A DNA stretch of 64,000 nt from the NCBI RefSeq assembly GCF_014647415.1, contig NZ_BMPD01000001.1, forward strand, positions 992,001-1,056,000. Reading direction: 5' to 3'. This document shows positions 1 through 8,775 of this stretch, piece after piece (within the stretch, counting starts at the first letter, position 1; each line of letters opens with the position of its first letter). The notes under the pieces are model-generated. The model ran no database searches. It saw nothing but the letters and a program-made list of their open reading frames with translations, and had not been told where the DNA came from. The stretch is from Haloarcula sebkhae (GTDB lineage: Archaea; Halobacteriota; Halobacteria; Halobacteriales; Haloarculaceae). The position numbers and the translations under genes were made by a program.

Positions 1-53
1 TGAATGCCCTTATACGGTGGCGATACGATAGGCTGGACAGATGGAGGCCAACT

Positions 54-1958
54 GTGGCTGGTAGTTCGGGGCTACTGATTCCGCTCGTCGCCGGCATCAT
101 CGGACTCGGCGTTCTTGCACAAGTCCTCGCTGCACGCCTGCGCGTGCCCAGCATCATCTTCTACCTGCTGGTGGGTGTCATCATCGGCCAGCCCGGACTG
201 GGCATCATCGGTGACGGTACCTTCGGCGGGGCGCTGTCGGCAATCGTCGGCTTAGCGGTCGCAATCATCGTTTTCGAGGGGGCCTATCACCTCCGATTCG
301 ACCGTCTACGCGAGGCTCCGGCCGCGACGTTCCGGCTCGTTACCGTCGGTGCGGCTATCGCGCTCGTGGGCACCGCTATCGCCGTCAAGTTCGCGTTCAG
401 CTCCGCGGCCGTTTCCTGGAACCTCGCGTTCCTGATCGGTGCACTGCTGGTCGCGACCGGCCCGACGGTTATCACGCCGATCCTCGATGTCGTCCCCGTT
501 CGAGACCGCGTCGCCGCCGCGCTGGAGACGGAAGGGATTGTCAACGATGTGACCGCGGCTATCATCGCTGTCGTCATCTTCGAGACAGTCAACCCAGCCG
601 TTGCCAGTGAGAGCCTGCTACGAGGATTTGCGCTTCGACTGGGGACGGGGCTACTCGTCGGCCTCATCGTCGCCGGCGTGGTGTACTACCTTCTCCAGTA
701 TGTCGACCTCTCGCCCGGTGACGCACCGCGAAACTCCCGGCTGCTCGTGCTCGCCGGGGCGCTCATCGCCTACGCTGGCGCGAACACGATAGCGACCGAG
801 GCCGGCGTCGCCGCCGCTGCCACAGCGGGGATGGCGCTCGGGAACGTCGACCACCCGTACGAGGAAGACATCGAGGAGTTCAAAGGCGACATCACGCTGT
901 TGGTGCTTTCGTTCGTGTTCATCGCACTGGCGGCGCAACTGGAACTCGCCTCGCTCATCGACGTCGGGCTAGCGGGGATCATCGTCGTCCTCGCGGTCGC
1001 CCTGATTATCCGACCGCTGCTGGTGTTCGTCTCGGCCGTTGGTGACCGATTTACCACCAACGAGAAGCTATTTGTCAGCTTCGTCGGGCCGCGCGGTATT
1101 ATTCCGGCGTCCGTCGCGACGCTGTTTGCCGTCGAACTGAACGCCGCGGCCGAGGAGGTCACCGGGGCGCAGGCTGAACTGCTGGGGACGCAGGCGGATA
1201 TCCTGCTTGGCACTGTCTTTCTCGTTATCTTTGCGACCGCCCTGTTCGAGGGCGGACTGGCGCGATATATCGCGGAAAAACTGGATGTGATACCAATGCG
1301 AGTCATCATCGTTGGCGGCGGACAGGTGGGCCGAGCGCTCGCCGCACGCCTCGAAGACCGGGGCGAAAACGTCGTCATCATCGAGGAGGAGGAAGAGATC
1401 GTCGAACGAGCCCGCAACGACGGCTACGCCGTCGAAATCGGCGACGGAACCGATACCGACGTGTTGCGGTCGGCCGGGGCTGAAAACGCCAAGACCGTCG
1501 TCGCGGCGACCGGTGACGACGACGCGAACCTGCTGGTGTCACAGCTGGCGAGTTCGAAGTTCGGCGTCGACCGGGTCATCGCCCGCGCGAACAACCCGGA
1601 CAACGTCGAGGCCTTCGAGGACCTCGGCGTTCGAACCATTTCCTCGGCGATGGCGACGGCCTGGGCCATCGACAACCAGATCGAGCGCCCGGCTATCGCC
1701 CACTGGATGACCGATGTCGGTCGCAGTGGGGATGTTCAGGAAGTCGAGGTCACCAATCCGGAACTCATCGGGAAGTCGATCCGCGATGTCGGGCCGATGC
1801 TGCCCGACGCCTGTCTGGTCGCGCTCGTCAGCGGCGAACTCCACGAGAACGCCGAAGTACCCACAGCAGACTACATCCTCGAAGAGGGCGATATGGTGAC
1901 GCTGCTTGGCCGTCGGGAGTCCGTGCGCGACGGGATGAAGATGGTCAGTGGCGACTAG
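54..1958 (+). CDS. CPA1-type cation:proton antiporter with C-terminal TrkA (RCK) domain
   Basis: A 634-residue membrane exchanger that probably moves Na+ or K+ against H+. Residues 1-400 are a run of hydrophobic helices of the CPA1/NhaP type, with the conserved Asn-Asp pair in the segment EGIVNDVTAA near residue 160. Residues from about 415 form a Rossmann RCK_N domain (VIIVGGGQVGRALAARL), which binds NAD or nucleotide, followed by a TrkA_C domain to the end. The start is GTG, because the ATG at 41 runs into a stop after seven codons. The RCK module suggests gating by ligand. The transported ion cannot be told from sequence. Its stop overlaps the convergent thioesterase gene by 4 bases. Confidence 0.9.
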   Translation: MAGSSGLLIPLVAGIIGLGVLAQVLAARLRVPSIIFYLLVGVIIGQPGLGIIGDGTFGGALSAIVGLAVAIIVFEGAYHLRFDRLREAPAATFRLVTVGAAIALVGTAIAVKFAFSSAAVSWNLAFLIGALLVATGPTVITPILDVVPVRDRVAAALETEGIVNDVTAAIIAVVIFETVNPAVASESLLRGFALRLGTGLLVGLIVAGVVYYLLQYVDLSPGDAPRNSRLLVLAGALIAYAGANTIATEAGVAAAATAGMALGNVDHPYEEDIEEFKGDITLLVLSFVFIALAAQLELASLIDVGLAGIIVVLAVALIIRPLLVFVSAVGDRFTTNEKLFVSFVGPRGIIPASVATLFAVELNAAAEEVTGAQAELLGTQADILLGTVFLVIFATALFEGGLARYIAEKLDVIPMRVIIVGGGQVGRALAARLEDRGENVVIIEEEEEIVERARNDGYAVEIGDGTDTDVLRSAGAENAKTVVAATGDDDANLLVSQLASSKFGVDRVIARANNPDNVEAFEDLGVRTISSAMATAWAIDNQIERPAIAHWMTDVGRSGDVQEVEVTNPELIGKSIRDVGPMLPDACLVALVSGELHENAEVPTADYILEEGDMVTLLGRRESVRDGMKMVSGD

Positions 1959-2407
1959 TCGTCGGTAAGCTGTGTGACGTCTGACTCGTCGACACCTTCT
2001 GTCCACGGCGACTCACCACGGTCGCCATCAGTTTTGTACGTCCCGCGAGCGCTCGCGATGTGATGGCCATCAGTGTCGTACACCTCCGCGTCGACGACTG
2101 AGACGCTTCCGCCGCTCCGGATCACCTCCGCCTCAGTCCGTAAATCAGCGGTTGCCGGCGCGAGGTAATCGATCCGCATATCCACTGTTGGCGAGACGGT
2201 GCCGGATTGCGAGATGACGGCCGCCCCGCCGACGGTGTCGACGAGCGAGTACGTGACGCCACCGTGTGCGATTATCGATTCCGGGTTCGAGGAGTGGCCG
2301 TCCTCTAGCGGGAGCTCGCCTGCCGCATAGCCGTCATCGACGGCCGTGATCTCCATCCCTAACTGCTTGACAAACGGGATGTCGTTGAACATCGACTTAA
2401 CACTCAT
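1955..2407 (-). CDS. PaaI-type hotdog thioesterase
   Basis: A 150-residue single hotdog domain of the PaaI/YigI thioesterase family, which hydrolyses acyl-CoA or aryl-CoA thioesters in the cytoplasm. The diagnostic segment is IAHGGVTYSLVDTVGGAA, the central helix that carries the active site, followed by MRIDYLAPA. The frame is open to a GTG at 2419, but the ATG at 2407 is preferred because a TTATCAG TATA-like box lies about 27 bases before it, which fits leaderless initiation. It converges on the antiporter gene. The substrate is unknown. Confidence 0.8.
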   Translation of the reverse strand: MSVKSMFNDIPFVKQLGMEITAVDDGYAAGELPLEDGHSSNPESIIAHGGVTYSLVDTVGGAAVISQSGTVSPTVDMRIDYLAPATADLRTEAEVIRSGGSVSVVDAEVYDTDGHHIASARGTYKTDGDRGESPWTEGVDESDVTQLTDD

Positions 2408-2495
2408 GTCTATCTCCACGGAATCGAGTCTGATAAGCCTCCGAGAACAGATAACAACGGGTCAGGTGTGGTCGTTCTTCAGGACACGACTCTCG

Positions 2496-2642
2496 TCAGT
2501 CGCCTGCTACTGCTCCGTCTGCAGCCTCGTCGCCCTCCGTGGCTTCTTCCGGGAGCAGATGCTCCGGGCGACGCAGGTAGCTTGGTTTCTGTGCGAATGC
2601 TTCGATTCGCTCCCACTCCTCGGGTGTGATGTGACCGTCCAT
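2496..2642 (-). CDS. small acidic protein, 48 aa
   Basis: A short reading frame starting MDGHITPEEWERIEAF and ending in an acidic alanine/glycine tail (EGDEAADGAVAGD). Codon use (GAG, GAC, GCA, CGC) and the acidic composition match the surrounding genes, which is why I call it coding despite its size. The longer overlapping frame on the same strand (2479-2691) is arginine/serine-rich and looks like a shadow. No family is recognised. The PEEWERI helix could be a protein-interaction element. It lies alone between the thioesterase and Nudix genes. Confidence 0.55.
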   Translation of the reverse strand: MDGHITPEEWERIEAFAQKPSYLRRPEHLLPEEATEGDEAADGAVAGD

Positions 2643-2869
2643 ACACAGTATGTGCGATTGACAGCATTTTAATCCTTGTAATAAAACACAAAATTAATTC
2701 ATAGTGCCTAAGTATCTACTATCCTGGGCTGCTACTATCGCCGTACTCATTTGCCACCGAGACTGAGACAACCGGTGTACTGTGTCGGTCTGGCTTCTAG
2801 CGTCCTGCGTCCACTCGCCACCCTTCTTTGCCCCCTGTTGACCTAATATGATTTTAGGCAGATATGTGG

Positions 2870-2882
2870 GTACTACTATATG
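2870..2882 (+). promoter_or_regulatory. TATA-like box of the Nudix gene
   Basis: The string TACTACTATATG lies about 28 bases before the ATG at 2905, the spacing expected for a leaderless haloarchaeal transcript. It supports the ATG over the upstream in-frame start at 2848, whose extra residues do not resemble a Nudix protein. Confidence 0.45.
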
Positions 2883-2904
2883 TTGGCCGTCGCTACCAGA
2901 TCCT

Positions 2905-3372
2905 ATGCAACCACAGCGGGCAACGTACGTAAAGAAAGCCTGTGCCTACATCACCAGAAACGGGTCGGAGCTTCTGGTGTTCGACGGGCCGGGTCATGAC
3001 GGGCTACAGATACCGAAGGGAACCGTAGAGGCCGGAGAAAAACCGCGGGTCGCCGTACAGCGAGAGGCTGTCGAGGAGAGTGGTCTTGCCTCCTTCGAGC
3101 GCCTGCAACACATCGCAACCGACGTCTGGACGCGCCGCCAGTCACCCCCGAAGCGGTACGTGCGGTCGTTCTACCACCTCCCCGTCCACGAGTCCCGGGA
3201 TCACTGGGTCCACACCGTCACTGGCACGGGCGAGGAACGCGGCGCGGAGTTCGAGTTCTCGTGGGTCGACCTCCCGACCGACGCCACCTTCGCACTCGAT
3301 CTCGACGACTATCTCCATTCCCTGACGAGTCCCGCTGAGGCGACGACAGCCGGCGATGTGGCTGCCGATTAA
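2905..3372 (+). CDS. Nudix hydrolase
   Basis: A 155-residue cytoplasmic hydrolase of nucleoside diphosphates linked to another moiety. The complete Nudix box G-x5-E-x7-REUxEExGU is present as GTVEAGEKPRVAVQREAVEE followed by SGL, and its glutamates bind the catalytic metal. An N-terminal strand (ACAYITRNGSELLVF) and a C-terminal strand complete the fold. The substrate cannot be deduced; relatives act on ADP-ribose, dinucleoside polyphosphates or oxidised nucleotides. The gene appears monocistronic and converges with the thiolase gene. Confidence 0.85.
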   Translation: MQPQRATYVKKACAYITRNGSELLVFDGPGHDGLQIPKGTVEAGEKPRVAVQREAVEESGLASFERLQHIATDVWTRRQSPPKRYVRSFYHLPVHESRDHWVHTVTGTGEERGAEFEFSWVDLPTDATFALDLDDYLHSLTSPAEATTAGDVAAD

Positions 3373-3512
3373 CGACTTCTTCTCTCAAATATCGCTCGTG
3401 CAAGCGCCACAGCGGTCGCAAATGACGGATTCATAAGCAACAGACTCGAAACCGACGGATTCGCAAACGACGTGCTGGAGCAGAATACTGAAACCGCGCT
3501 GACAGCGGCTGC

Positions 3513-4646
3513 TCAGGGCAGTCGGAACTCGATAGCCGCGCCCTGACCGAAGCCGACACACTCCGTCGCCAGGCCCAGTTCCGCATCGCGTCGGTTCATC
3601 TCGTGGACGAGCGTCACCGGAAGGCGCGCGCCGGAGGCCCCGAGCGGATGGCCGATGGCGATTGCGCCGCCGTTGACGTTGTAGATGTCGTCGTCGAAGC
3701 CGAGTTCGCGCTGGCAGTACAGACACTGGGAGGCGAAGGCTTCGTTGAGTTCCACGAGGTCGTAGTCGTCCGTCTCACGGTCCGTCCGTTCAGTGAGTTT
3801 GCGGACGGCGGGCACTGGGCCGATACCCATCACAGTCGGGTCGACGCCGGCGACTTCGTGGGAGCCAATCTCCGCCAGGATGTCGAGTCCGCGGTCCTCA
3901 GCGAACTCGCGGGAGGTGACCATCAGCCCCGCCGCGCCGTCGGAAACCTGCGAGGCGTTGCCGGGTGTGACTGACCCGTCCGACTTGAACACTGTCGGTA
4001 GCTGAGACAGCTTTTCCAGCGTGGTGTCGGGGCGGATACCCTCGTCCGCGTCGAGCTGACCGTCATCGGTATCGATCGGGACGATCTCGTCGTCGAAGCG
4101 ACCGGATTCCGTCGCGTCGGCGGCGCGCTGGTGACTCCGGAGCGCGTACTCGTCCTGTTCCTGCCGGGCGACCTCCATCTCGCTGGCGACCTTCTCGGCG
4201 GTCATTCCCATCTGGAGTTCGCCGATGTTGTAGTGTTCGGCCAGCCGCGGGTGGACGTTGTGGGTGTTTTCGTCCATCTGCACGCGGGACATCGACTCCA
4301 CGCCACCGGCGATGAGTACGTCGCGCTGGCCAGCCGCGATGGCATCGGCCGCCCGCATCAGCGCTTCGGCGGAGGACGCACACCAGCGGTTGATCGTCGA
4401 TGCGGGGACGCTCTCGCCGAGGTCCGACAACAGCGCGATGACTCGGGCCATGTTGTTGCCCTGTTCCCCGCGCTGCTGGGCACACCCCCACAGCAAGTCG
4501 TCGACCTCGTCGGACTCGACGCCGGTCGACGCGAGCAACTGGTTGATAAGCGGCACCGAGAGGTCTTCGCTCCGGACGCCGGCGAGTGCGCCGTCCTCCT
4601 TTCCCTGTGGCGTTCTGACTGCGTCCACGATGACAGGTGTGGGCAT
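3513..4646 (-). CDS. thiolase (acetyl-CoA C-acyltransferase)
   Basis: A 377-residue enzyme that joins or cleaves acyl-CoA and acetyl-CoA. It could serve beta-oxidation, or PHA precursor supply in an organism that also carries phaEC at 54-57 kb. Catalytic residues are visible: nucleophile Cys89 in [11 protein letters not shown], His333 in [12 protein letters not shown] and Cys363 in ECVGFGQG. The chosen ATG begins [13 protein letters not shown], the usual thiolase N-terminus, and has a TTTTAACAT box about 29 bases upstream; the 13 extra residues of the longer frame are not thiolase-like. Whether it is biosynthetic (BktB/PhaA-like) or degradative (FadA-like) is open. Confidence 0.88.
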   Translation of the reverse strand: MPTPVIVDAVRTPQGKEDGALAGVRSEDLSVPLINQLLASTGVESDEVDDLLWGCAQQRGEQGNNMARVIALLSDLGESVPASTINRWCASSAEALMRAADAIAAGQRDVLIAGGVESMSRVQMDENTHNVHPRLAEHYNIGELQMGMTAEKVASEMEVARQEQDEYALRSHQRAADATESGRFDDEIVPIDTDDGQLDADEGIRPDTTLEKLSQLPTVFKSDGSVTPGNASQVSDGAAGLMVTSREFAEDRGLDILAEIGSHEVAGVDPTVMGIGPVPAVRKLTERTDRETDDYDLVELNEAFASQCLYCQRELGFDDDIYNVNGGAIAIGHPLGASGARLPVTLVHEMNRRDAELGLATECVGFGQGAAIEFRLP

Positions 4647-4746
4647 GGACAACGGAACGTCTCGGCCTATGTTAAAACCTGACAAACTCTACACAGTGGG
4701 GGAACCGTTGTCTCCGACCGCTCCCCGCAACAGTCGGGCAGGGGGG

Positions 4747-5217
4747 TCACTCCTGTTCGAACCCGGGCGGCAGACCGGCGTGTCTGAGCCCTTCCTTCTC
4801 GTCGATACGGAACCGATAGACTGCGATGTCGCCGTCCTCGATAGCGTCCTCGAACAGTTCCGGCCGCCACGCCGTCTCGAGCACGTCCGCGGGGTCGTCC
4901 CACTCGGACTCGGGAACGGCCTCGATACCGCCCTGTAACAGGACGCTCTCCCAGTGGAACATCGACTCGACTTTGTATACGAGTACGGCTGCATTCTCCG
5001 CCGCCTCGGTCAACTGTTGTTTGCGACTTGCCGATCCACCGATAAAGGTGAAATACAGCGAGCGGTCACCATCGTACCCGAACGACAGGGGAATCATGTA
5101 CGGTCCGTTCTCAGTTGGCAGGCCCAGCACGCCGACCCGCTGGTTCGACAGAAACGCCGCGATGTTGCTGTCGTCCATGCGCGTGAGTCCGGCCGCTTCG
5201 AGGGTATCTATTGTCAT
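4747..5217 (-). CDS. pyridoxamine 5'-phosphate oxidase-like flavin/F420-binding protein
   Basis: A 156-residue split-barrel protein of the PNPOx-like family. The N-terminal FLSNQRVGVLGLPTENGPYM is the first barrel strand pair, and SRKQQL is the typical phosphate-binding turn. Haloarchaea carry many paralogues of this fold, which bind FMN, F420 or haem, so the reaction cannot be assigned. A TTAATTAA box lies about 30 bases upstream of the ATG. It stands between the thiolase and the DUF1508 repeat protein with its own promoter. Confidence 0.72.
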   Translation of the reverse strand: MTIDTLEAAGLTRMDDSNIAAFLSNQRVGVLGLPTENGPYMIPLSFGYDGDRSLYFTFIGGSASRKQQLTEAAENAAVLVYKVESMFHWESVLLQGGIEAVPESEWDDPADVLETAWRPELFEDAIEDGDIAVYRFRIDEKEGLRHAGLPPGFEQE

Positions 5218-5303
5218 ATGGGTGTAACTTCGACGGAAACCTGTTTAATTAATTCGGCTATTCCTCGCGACGGAGAATTGCCCGCCAGGGCGTTCGGTCG
5301 CCG

Positions 5304-6932
5304 CTACTCCTCCTGTGTTGCACCGGGGGCGTGGCGCTTGATCCGCTCGATGGCAGCCACGGCTTTGTTGCGCTCGGCGTACCCCTCGCCGGAGTCGGCG
5401 ATGATCTCGCCGTTGCGGTGTCGGAGCCGCCAGCGCCACTCCTCGCCCCTGTCCTCGTACACTTCGAACGCCGCGCTCCCGATCGCCAGCAGGTCGGCGT
5501 CGGCCGAGTATGACTGGACCCGCTCGACGGCATCCATGGCTTTCGACCGATTTGCGTACCCCTCGCCGGAGTCGGCGACGAGTTCGCCGTTGTCGGCCCG
5601 CAGCCGCCAGCGCCACTCCTCGCCCTTGTCCTCGTACACCTCGAAACGGTCATCGACCGCGGAGTCGGGTGCGAGTTCGCTGACCCGACGGGCCGCTCGC
5701 CGAGCGTTCGACCGGGAGCTGTACCCCTCACCGCTATCGGCGAGGATGTTGCCGTTGCGGTGGAGCAAGCGCCAGCGGAACTGACCGGCGGCGTCGGCGT
5801 ACACCTCGTATGCCACGGGATCGATCTTGAGATACGCCGCACCGGGGACGTACGCACGGACGCTCTGTAGCGCCCGTCGGACATTCGACTTCGAGGCGTA
5901 CCCCTCGCCGCTGTCGGCGAGGATGTTGCCGTTGTCGTGGCGCAAGCGCCAGCGGAACTCCCCGGCCGAGTCCTCGAACAGTTCGAACGCGGCGTCGCTT
6001 TCGGGGGCCGGTACGACCGGCACGTCCTCGGCGGTGTTGTCCTCGGTCGCGTCCTCGAAGAAGACGACGGCCCCACCGGCGGCGTTGGACTGCACACTGC
6101 GGAGCCCCTGCATCGCCTTCTGGCGCGACGAATAACCCTGTGCGCTGTCGGCGATGATGTTCGAATTCCGGTGGCGGAGCCGCCAGCGGTACTTGCCCGC
6201 CGAGTCTTCGTACAGTTCAAACGTCGCCTTGCTGTCCATCGCAGCCGCGATGGTGGCGTGGGCCGCGGCGAGTTCCGCCTTGGTAGCCTCTGTGACCGTC
6301 GCCATCTCCTCGCGCGCGGCCTCGCTGGTCGCCAACTTCTCGGCCAACCTGTTGCGCTCGCGGGTCGCCCGCTCGGCGACCTGTGTCTGCTGGCTAGCCG
6401 TCTGAGTGGCCTGTTCGGCCTCTTGGGACGCTCGCTCTGCCTCATTTGAGGACCGTTTGGCGGACTCCGTCGCTTCCTGCGCCGTCCGCACGGCCTCGTC
6501 GTACGCTTCCTTCCGGCCGGTCAGCAGCGGGGAGACGACGGCACCGACCGCCATCAGGCCGAGGCCGGCGATGTACAGCGTCACCGCCGGGTTCCCCTCG
6601 GGCCCGGTCCAGTTCGAGGGGTAGAACGTGGTGAACCACACCATCGCGACCAGCCCGACCACGGCCCCGAGGTACGTGAGTATCAGGCCACGCCGTGTCA
6701 GCGGCAGTCTGATTGTCGGTCCCGCAAACAGCGAGATGAGGCCGATCGCACCGAGGAGATAGCCGAACTGCCGGGGCGTGCTCCGCGACGCTGTCAAATA
6801 AAACAGGAGGAGGCCGACGATACCGAGCACGATGCCGATGACGAACAGCCAGTACCCGTAGACCTCGTCGTCGGTCGTCGGGTCGCCGATGCGGTTCCGA
6901 TACACCGAAACTAATGCGTTATCAGTTGTCAC
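5304..6932 (-). CDS. membrane protein with coiled coil and five tandem DUF1508 (YegP/HVO_2922-type) units
   Basis: A 542-residue protein of unusual architecture. Residues about 25-140 hold four hydrophobic helices. Residues about 140-230 are an Ala/Glu/Gln-rich coiled coil. The rest is five DUF1508 units of about 50-60 residues, each with the pattern FE(L/V)YED-x-G-x-WRWRLRHRNG-x-I-ADSGEGY and a following helix. DUF1508 proteins are small dimers of unclear role, usually with one or two units, so five on a membrane stalk is noteworthy. The start is GTG, with a TAATATATC box about 26 bases upstream. It diverges from the AAA ATPase gene. Function unknown. Confidence 0.8.
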   Translation of the reverse strand: MTTDNALVSVYRNRIGDPTTDDEVYGYWLFVIGIVLGIVGLLLFYLTASRSTPRQFGYLLGAIGLISLFAGPTIRLPLTRRGLILTYLGAVVGLVAMVWFTTFYPSNWTGPEGNPAVTLYIAGLGLMAVGAVVSPLLTGRKEAYDEAVRTAQEATESAKRSSNEAERASQEAEQATQTASQQTQVAERATRERNRLAEKLATSEAAREEMATVTEATKAELAAAHATIAAAMDSKATFELYEDSAGKYRWRLRHRNSNIIADSAQGYSSRQKAMQGLRSVQSNAAGGAVVFFEDATEDNTAEDVPVVPAPESDAAFELFEDSAGEFRWRLRHDNGNILADSGEGYASKSNVRRALQSVRAYVPGAAYLKIDPVAYEVYADAAGQFRWRLLHRNGNILADSGEGYSSRSNARRAARRVSELAPDSAVDDRFEVYEDKGEEWRWRLRADNGELVADSGEGYANRSKAMDAVERVQSYSADADLLAIGSAAFEVYEDRGEEWRWRLRHRNGEIIADSGEGYAERNKAVAAIERIKRHAPGATQEE

Positions 6933-6952
6933 ACTGAGAGTACACGGAGGTG

Positions 6953-6998
6953 ATATATTACGTTGGTGTCGGTCACCGGGGCTTCGAGTGACTTATAC
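6953..6998. promoter_or_regulatory. divergent promoter pair (DUF1508 protein / AAA ATPase)
   Basis: Within 91 bases there are two TATA-like boxes back to back. TATATCAC, read on the minus strand near 6955-6962, serves the repeat protein. TTATACC, on the plus strand near 6991-6997, lies about 30 bases before the ATG at 7024. The arrangement allows co-regulation of the two genes. Confidence 0.45.
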
Positions 6999-7023
6999 CG
7001 GTCGCGTGGTAACATCAGTGGGA

Positions 7024-8373
7024 ATGAGCAATCCGGAACTGGATGTCGTTGAGTTTCTGCTGACGGCCACTATCTACAGCGAGCGGCGGGACCTCGAACC
7101 GGACGACCTGCCGGCTTCGTATCGGTCGGTCTTCTGGAGCGACGGCGAGATCGAACGGCCCCTGTCGATCACCAACACGACTGCGAGCGAGGCCACCGGC
7201 ATCGAGCGGCCGTGGGCAGCCATCTCCGGTCTGATGTTCACTGACCGCGATGATTTCTCGGGGAGCATCTCCATGACGGACCGCGACCTCGCCGAGGAGT
7301 GGTTCCTCGAGCGGGTTGACGCCGTGGATCTCGAAGATAACCCGGTTCTTGCGAAGGCCTTCGAGGATAAGGTCGAGGGCGCTGATTACGAGCGTGCCCG
7401 CGAACAGAACCGGCCGTCACGGGCCGACCGTGCGTTTATCGATGCCAAACTGGAGGAGGCGTTCGACACTGACGACGAGGACGACGAGGAGATGCTTGAC
7501 CTCGTCGACGTGCGCGCCCCCGAGGAGGTCGAGATGACACTGGCCGACCTGGTGTTGACCACCGATCAGGAAGACGAGATACAGAAGATCGTCAAGGCCA
7601 TCGAACACCGCGACTACCTCGCCCGCATCGGCCTGCGGGAGATCGGGAAACTCCTCTTTGTTGGTCCGCCGGGGACCGGCAAGACCAGCGTCGCCCGCGC
7701 GCTCGCTCACGACCTCGACCTCCCCTTTGTCGAGGTGAAACTGTCGATGATCACCAGCCAGTACCTCGGCGAGACGGCCAAGAACGTCGAGAAGGTGTTC
7801 GAGGTCGCAAAGCGGCTCTCGCCGTGTATCCTCTTCATGGACGAGTTCGACTTCGTCGCCAAGACGCGCTCCTCCGACGAACACGCCGCCATCAAGCGTG
7901 CTGTCAACACCTTGCTCAAGAGCATCGACGAGATATCCCTGATTCAGGACGAGGTGTTGCTCATCGGCGCGACGAACCACCCCGACCAGCTCGACGCCGC
8001 CGCCTGGCGGCGCTTCGACGAGATCGTCAACTTCCCGAAGCCGGATAGCGGCATGCGCGCAGACATCCTTCGTATCGTCACCCAGCAGATGGAAATCGAC
8101 GACTTCGACCCGGAGACACTGGCGGAGCTGACCGAGGGGCTGACCGGGAGCGACCTCCGGCTTGTCCTTCGTGAAGCAGTCCTCAATGCCCTGACCGAGG
8201 AGCGGACAACGCTCACCCAGCAGGACCTTGAAGACGCTATCATCGACTTCGAGGAGCGGGACAACCTCAAGAACATGGACATGATGGACGGCGACGCCGA
8301 CGCCCTAGTTGCCGGGAGCGGCGGCTTCTCCGGCGACGGCGGCAGCGACCACGACCACGATCACGACCACTGA
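7024..8373 (+). CDS. AAA+ ATPase, CDC48/proteasome-like type
   Basis: A 449-residue protein. An N-terminal domain of about 170 residues has no recognised family and is followed by one AAA module. Walker A GPPGTGKTS is at about 214-222, and Walker B ILFMDEFDF is at about 269-277 with DEFD in place of the usual DEID. Sensor-1 (GATNHP) and an arginine-finger region (WRRFDEIV) are present. The C-terminus ends in alternating His-Asp residues (HDHDHDH), a likely metal-binding tail. Single-AAA proteins of this kind act as unfoldases or remodelers; the client is unknown. The ATG at 7024 is chosen over upstream in-frame codons because a TTATACC box precedes it by about 30 bases. Confidence 0.82.
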   Translation: MSNPELDVVEFLLTATIYSERRDLEPDDLPASYRSVFWSDGEIERPLSITNTTASEATGIERPWAAISGLMFTDRDDFSGSISMTDRDLAEEWFLERVDAVDLEDNPVLAKAFEDKVEGADYERAREQNRPSRADRAFIDAKLEEAFDTDDEDDEEMLDLVDVRAPEEVEMTLADLVLTTDQEDEIQKIVKAIEHRDYLARIGLREIGKLLFVGPPGTGKTSVARALAHDLDLPFVEVKLSMITSQYLGETAKNVEKVFEVAKRLSPCILFMDEFDFVAKTRSSDEHAAIKRAVNTLLKSIDEISLIQDEVLLIGATNHPDQLDAAAWRRFDEIVNFPKPDSGMRADILRIVTQQMEIDDFDPETLAELTEGLTGSDLRLVLREAVLNALTEERTTLTQQDLEDAIIDFEERDNLKNMDMMDGDADALVAGSGGFSGDGGSDHDHDHDH

Positions 8374-8455
8374 GCGACGGCTTACCCGCTCAGGGACCCG
8401 TTCTGGCTGTCGGTATGAGCGATTTACTTATCAATGCAGGAACCATTCGGTAGCC

Positions 8456-8731
8456 ATGGCTGACAACGACGTGTTCACCGAGACAGACGAGCCGGCTGAG
8501 TCGTGGGTTGACGTTCGGATGACTGATCCCGATGAAGGCGAGTGGGACGTAGACGTGGTCATCGCCGAGAAGCAAGTCGAGTACGTCGACCTGCGCATCC
8601 GACCGGCGCTGCTCGACGGGTTTCTCGACTGCCTGTTTGACGACCTCTCCGACGAGCGCGCCCAGTCCCTGCTGGCGGCGACGATGGAGCGACAGGGGGT
8701 CGACCTGGCGGATCTGGCCGACACCCAGTAA
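8456..8731 (+). CDS. hypothetical acidic protein, 91 aa
   Basis: A very acidic 91-residue soluble protein starting MADNDVFTETDEPAESW. It has two short strands (WVDVRM, WDVDVVIAE) and a helical C-terminal half (LLDGFLDCLFDDLSDERAQSLL). I do not recognise a family. Codon use is typical of the chromosome. It lies 82 bases after the AAA ATPase and 44 bases before the MBL-fold gene, all on one strand, so it may be part of that transcript. Confidence 0.65.
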   Translation: MADNDVFTETDEPAESWVDVRMTDPDEGEWDVDVVIAEKQVEYVDLRIRPALLDGFLDCLFDDLSDERAQSLLAATMERQGVDLADLADTQ

Positions 8732-8775
8732 CGAAAGCGAGGGGCTTAGGCGAGTCGCCTCCTGAAGGGACAGTA

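Noticed and set aside
2479-2691. 70-codon minus-strand frame
   Set aside because: It overlaps the better 48-residue acidic frame at 2496-2642 and has shadow-type Arg/Ser composition.
3430-3470. Direct repeat GACGGATTC (two copies) between the Nudix and thiolase genes
   Set aside because: Only two short copies between convergent genes, with no further pattern; probably chance.
5258-6445. 395-codon frame inside the DUF1508 protein gene in another frame of the same strand
   Set aside because: Arg/Ser/Pro-rich translation without a fold; repeats arise from the true DUF1508 units.
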